From positions 1 through 34,826 of the forward strand of contig JACQVB010000188.1 of assembly GCA_016209985.1 (NCBI GenBank): DNA of 34,826 nucleotides, written 5' to 3'. Position numbers and translations under genes: made by a program. Positions 32,593 to 34,826 of the stretch are shown piece after piece; the stretch's first letter is position 1, and each line of letters opens with the position of its first letter. The stretch comes from Gemmatimonadota bacterium. GTDB lineage: Bacteria > Gemmatimonadota > Gemmatimonadetes > Gemmatimonadales > GWC2-71-9. The notes beneath the pieces were generated by a model that searched no databases, was not told the origin of the DNA, and saw only the letters and a program-made list of their open reading frames with translations.

Positions 32593-34635
32593 ATGATTGA
32601 AAGCCTCAAGCAGCGGTTGGTGAAGCCACGTCCCGATCGCGTCAGCCTGCAGGGACGGATTCTCTTCCTGGTAGACGATCCCGAGTCGCTCAAGCGGCAG
32701 CTGGCCGGAGAAGATCTTTCCTGGCCCGTCCGTGCGCCCTTGCGGGACAACATTTCGACGGACGAAATCACTCCCGCGTACATCTGCTACTACTACGACG
32801 AGAAGCTCGGCGATTTCCCGTATCTCGGTCTCAAGGCGGGGAAGGAGTTCCCGGTTACCCGCGGGAGCGTGAAGGCGGGCGGGTTTGTGTGCTCGGTCAG
32901 CGGCAAGCGCCGGGGGAAGGGCTCCTCGCGCGAGCAATCACCCTATGCCGAAATGTGCGCCGGCATTCAGCTGGTGATCGCCGAGAACATCGAGCGGATC
33001 TATCGTGAGAACTGCCAGAACCTCGGCATCCTGACCAGCACCGACTTTTCGTTGATCGAGCGGGTGCGACGCGGTGAAGAGATCCCGCTCAGCGTTTTCA
33101 CCGACGGTGAGGGAGAGATCACCCGGGGCGTCATCCAATACGGGGGATTGTTTCACTACAACCTCGCGCGGCTCCAGGGTGCCGTGCGGGTGTCCCCGCC
33201 CGCGACCCCCCGGCGCCCGATGACGCTCGCGGAGAAAATCGTGGCCCGCCACTGGGTCACGGATCTGGCGCGGGATCAGGTGGGCATCCCCTATGTGAAA
33301 CCGGGCGATGAGGGGTTTGTCCGGACCGACATCCGCTTCAGCCACGAGTATGTCACACCCATGTCCGCCATCTTCTGGCGGGATCACGTGGGTGAAAACG
33401 AAAAGATCAACGACCCGTCTTCCGTGTTCTTCTTCCGTGACCATCTCACCTTCCTCGAGCTGGCCATGACTGACGAGCGGAAGGCGGAAGGTCTGTTGGA
33501 CGTGGCTCTCGAACTGAAGAAGAAGCAGGAGGATTTCGCAGGCCAGCAGGGCGTGCGGCTCTACGGTGAGCTGGCCCGCCCGATGCTCGGACACCACGGG
33601 CTTCCGGCGGGGTCAGAGGCGATCTGTCATTCGAAAATTCTGGAATCGCATGCGTTGCCCGGGCAGCTGATCATCGGGAGCGATTCACACACCCCCCATG
33701 CGGGGGCCATTGGCTGTATCGCTTTCGGCGTCGGCACCACGGCCATCTTCAACTCGTGGCTCACGAGGGATGTCCGGATTCAGATGCCTCCCTCGGTACT
33801 CATCAGAGTCTCCGGCACCACGCCCGAAAATGTGACCGCCAAGGATTTCATGCTGCAGATCCTTCGGCATCCCTACGTCAAGAACGGGCACGCGATCGGT
33901 AAGATCGTGGAGTACGCCGGAGCCGCGGTGGAACGACTTTCGATCGACGAACGCGCCACGATGACCAACATGGCCGCCGAAGTCGGCGCGTTCACCGGAC
34001 TGGTACGGCCGGACGACAAGGCGGTCGAGTTCCTGCATCGGGAACGTGGCATGCCTTCGAGCGAAGCCAGAGCGTTGCTCGAGGGTCTCTCTTCGGACCC
34101 CGACGCCGAGTACGAAACGGTCATCGAGATCGACGCCGATCGACTGCTTCCCATGGTTGCGCTTCCGGGCGATCCCGGGAACGGCTTGTTCATCTCGGAA
34201 CTGGGCGGACGGGTCAAGGTCGACATTGCGTATGCCGGCTCTTGTACCGCGGGCAAGAAGTCCGATATGGATATGTACGCCCGGGTATTTCGCGAGGCCC
34301 TGGAGCGGGGGGATCGGGTCCATCCGGACGTCCACTGCTATATCCAGTGCGGGTCGCAAGAAGTGAAGCGGTATTGCGAAGCGGAAGGCTACCTGGAGGT
34401 TTTTCGGGCGGTGGGCGCGCAATTCATCGAGCCGTCGTGCGGCGCCTGCATCAACGCCGGCCCCGGGGTGTCGTATGACCGCGAGACGGTGACCATCAGC
34501 GCCATCAACCGCAACTTTCCAGGGCGATCAGGGCCGGGTCAACTGTATCTAGCCAGCCCCTACACCACCGCCGCCAGCGCCATCGCCGGCTACATCACTG
34601 CGTGGGAGCCTGGAATGGTACCAGCTGGGCGGTGA
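32593..34635 (+). CDS. Aconitase-family hydratase with N-terminal swivel domain (AcnB-like order, no HEAT domain)
   Basis: 680 aa. The swivel domain comes first (about residues 1-210: DNISTDEITPAY, GSVKAGGFVCSV, GKGSSREQSPYAE, ENIERIYRENCQNLGI). The catalytic part follows, with SDSHTPHAGAIGCIAFGVG and the cluster cysteines C551 (AYAGSCTAGKK) and C616/C619 (EPSCGACINAGPG). All three 4Fe-4S ligands are present. This order matches AcnB minus its HEAT domain, or a fused LeuD-LeuC. The substrate could be citrate, homocitrate, isopropylmalate or methylcitrate; sequence alone does not decide. A TACAAT sequence abuts the ATG, so GTG 32620 is a possible alternative start. No strong ribosome site is visible. 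Confidence 0.9.
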   Translation: MIESLKQRLVKPRPDRVSLQGRILFLVDDPESLKRQLAGEDLSWPVRAPLRDNISTDEITPAYICYYYDEKLGDFPYLGLKAGKEFPVTRGSVKAGGFVCSVSGKRRGKGSSREQSPYAEMCAGIQLVIAENIERIYRENCQNLGILTSTDFSLIERVRRGEEIPLSVFTDGEGEITRGVIQYGGLFHYNLARLQGAVRVSPPATPRRPMTLAEKIVARHWVTDLARDQVGIPYVKPGDEGFVRTDIRFSHEYVTPMSAIFWRDHVGENEKINDPSSVFFFRDHLTFLELAMTDERKAEGLLDVALELKKKQEDFAGQQGVRLYGELARPMLGHHGLPAGSEAICHSKILESHALPGQLIIGSDSHTPHAGAIGCIAFGVGTTAIFNSWLTRDVRIQMPPSVLIRVSGTTPENVTAKDFMLQILRHPYVKNGHAIGKIVEYAGAAVERLSIDERATMTNMAAEVGAFTGLVRPDDKAVEFLHRERGMPSSEARALLEGLSSDPDAEYETVIEIDADRLLPMVALPGDPGNGLFISELGGRVKVDIAYAGSCTAGKKSDMDMYARVFREALERGDRVHPDVHCYIQCGSQEVKRYCEAEGYLEVFRAVGAQFIEPSCGACINAGPGVSYDRETVTISAINRNFPGRSGPGQLYLASPYTTAASAIAGYITAWEPGMVPAGR

Positions 34636-34639
34636 GGCG

Positions 34640-34826
34640 TCAGGGGCCGGAAGGCCCCGTTGACTCGGCTCCCACCCCAGTAGCCGTCCCCACTCTCGAC
34701 GAGTAATCGGACGTCGACCGCAGGGCGGCGGGCGGATAGACGCCCCGCGCATTCCACAGGGCCCAGTCCTGAATGCCGAGGTCTTCCGCGGCCCGGATCT
34801 GGGCGCGCACCTCGTCGGCTGTGTAA
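34640..34826 (-). CDS. Putative glycoside hydrolase (DUF4015-like), C-terminal end only
   Basis: The minus strand is open from the window edge to TGA 34640-34642, giving about 62 residues: YTADEVRAQIRAAEDLGIQD, then WALWNARGVYPPAALR and a low-complexity tail. The pattern of EVRAQI, AAEDLGI and W-x-LWN is typical of the end of DUF4015 (PF13200) TIM-barrel glycoside-hydrolase-like proteins, often lipoproteins or secreted proteins. The N-terminal part lies outside the window. It is too short for the ORF track, whose minus-strand ORF at 34549-34752 is in another frame. Convergent with the aconitase gene, four bases apart. Confidence 0.7.
   Translation of the reverse strand, partial: YTADEVRAQIRAAEDLGIQDWALWNARGVYPPAALRSTSDYSSRVGTATGVGAESTGPSGP
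34643..34658. terminator. GC-rich hairpin between convergent aconitase and glycoside-hydrolase genes
   Basis: GGGGCC-GGAA-GGCCCC is a perfect six-base-pair stem with a four-base loop, eight bases after the aconitase stop. There is no T-run on either side, and the stem overlaps the last codons of the minus-strand gene, so a bidirectional terminator is possible but not certain. Confidence 0.4.

Noticed and set aside
34549-34752. 67-aa minus-strand ORF at the right end
   Set aside because: It is antisense to the aconitase C-terminus and in a different frame from the glycoside-hydrolase-like sequence that reaches the window edge.
1-34826. CRISPR arrays, insertion sequences, prophage or tRNA genes
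   Set aside because: No regular direct repeats, transposase motifs, phage genes or cloverleaf sequences were seen on reading.

Overview
This window is high-GC, gene-dense bacterial chromosome. There are no tRNA, rRNA, CRISPR or insertion-sequence genes that I can see. Gene order (mnmG, parS, parA, parB) places the left end near the replication origin. The mix of genes resembles Gemmatimonadota or a related phylum: a fused E1 alpha/beta dehydrogenase, a PknB-type kinase with a 2TM domain, a deoxyhypusine-synthase-like enzyme, secreted serine hydrolase and M28-like proteins, and an aconitase-family protein with the swivel domain first. The phylum is inferred from remembered protein types, not from a search.

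Layout. 1-3837: the 3' end of mnmG, a perfect 16-bp parS palindrome, then a tight operon parA-parB-M23 peptidase-bactofilin that joins chromosome segregation to cell-wall and cytoskeletal functions. 3838-6232: a Nif3-like protein, then on the minus strand a small unknown gene, queG and another small unknown gene. 6362-9382: a PLP enzyme, a LOG-family protein and a deoxyhypusine-synthase-like enzyme in one plus-strand operon. 9406-16305: minus-strand glpD diverges from a plus-strand run of methyltransferase, fadI-like thiolase, fadJ-like multifunctional enzyme, a small unknown protein and rsgA. 16375-19428: secreted serine hydrolase, csaA (minus) and a DUF1015 protein. 19429-22713: PfpI/DJ-1 and HNH genes (minus), an 81-aa unknown protein and the fused E1 dehydrogenase. 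22720-28849: Ser/Thr kinase (minus), a small unknown protein, lon, and tandem TetR and TrmB-like regulators (minus). 28913-32529: a minus-strand secreted/unknown operon made of a beta-propeller-like protein, an M28-like protein that has lost its metal ligands, and a toroid-like protein whose 5' part has no usable start and carries an in-frame TGA. 32593-34826: an aconitase-family enzyme and the 3' end of a DUF4015-like glycoside hydrolase.

Architecture. Many neighbouring genes overlap by exactly 4 bases (ATGA or GTGA), and several divergent pairs overlap or nearly touch at their start codons. Several operons start with a TANNNT -10 box only 7-8 bases upstream of the start codon and no visible Shine-Dalgarno, which suggests leaderless transcripts. 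The items most worth following up are the degenerate M28/propeller/toroid operon, the DHS-like operon, the kinase-2TM-coiled-coil protein, and the leaderless and head-to-head start organisation.
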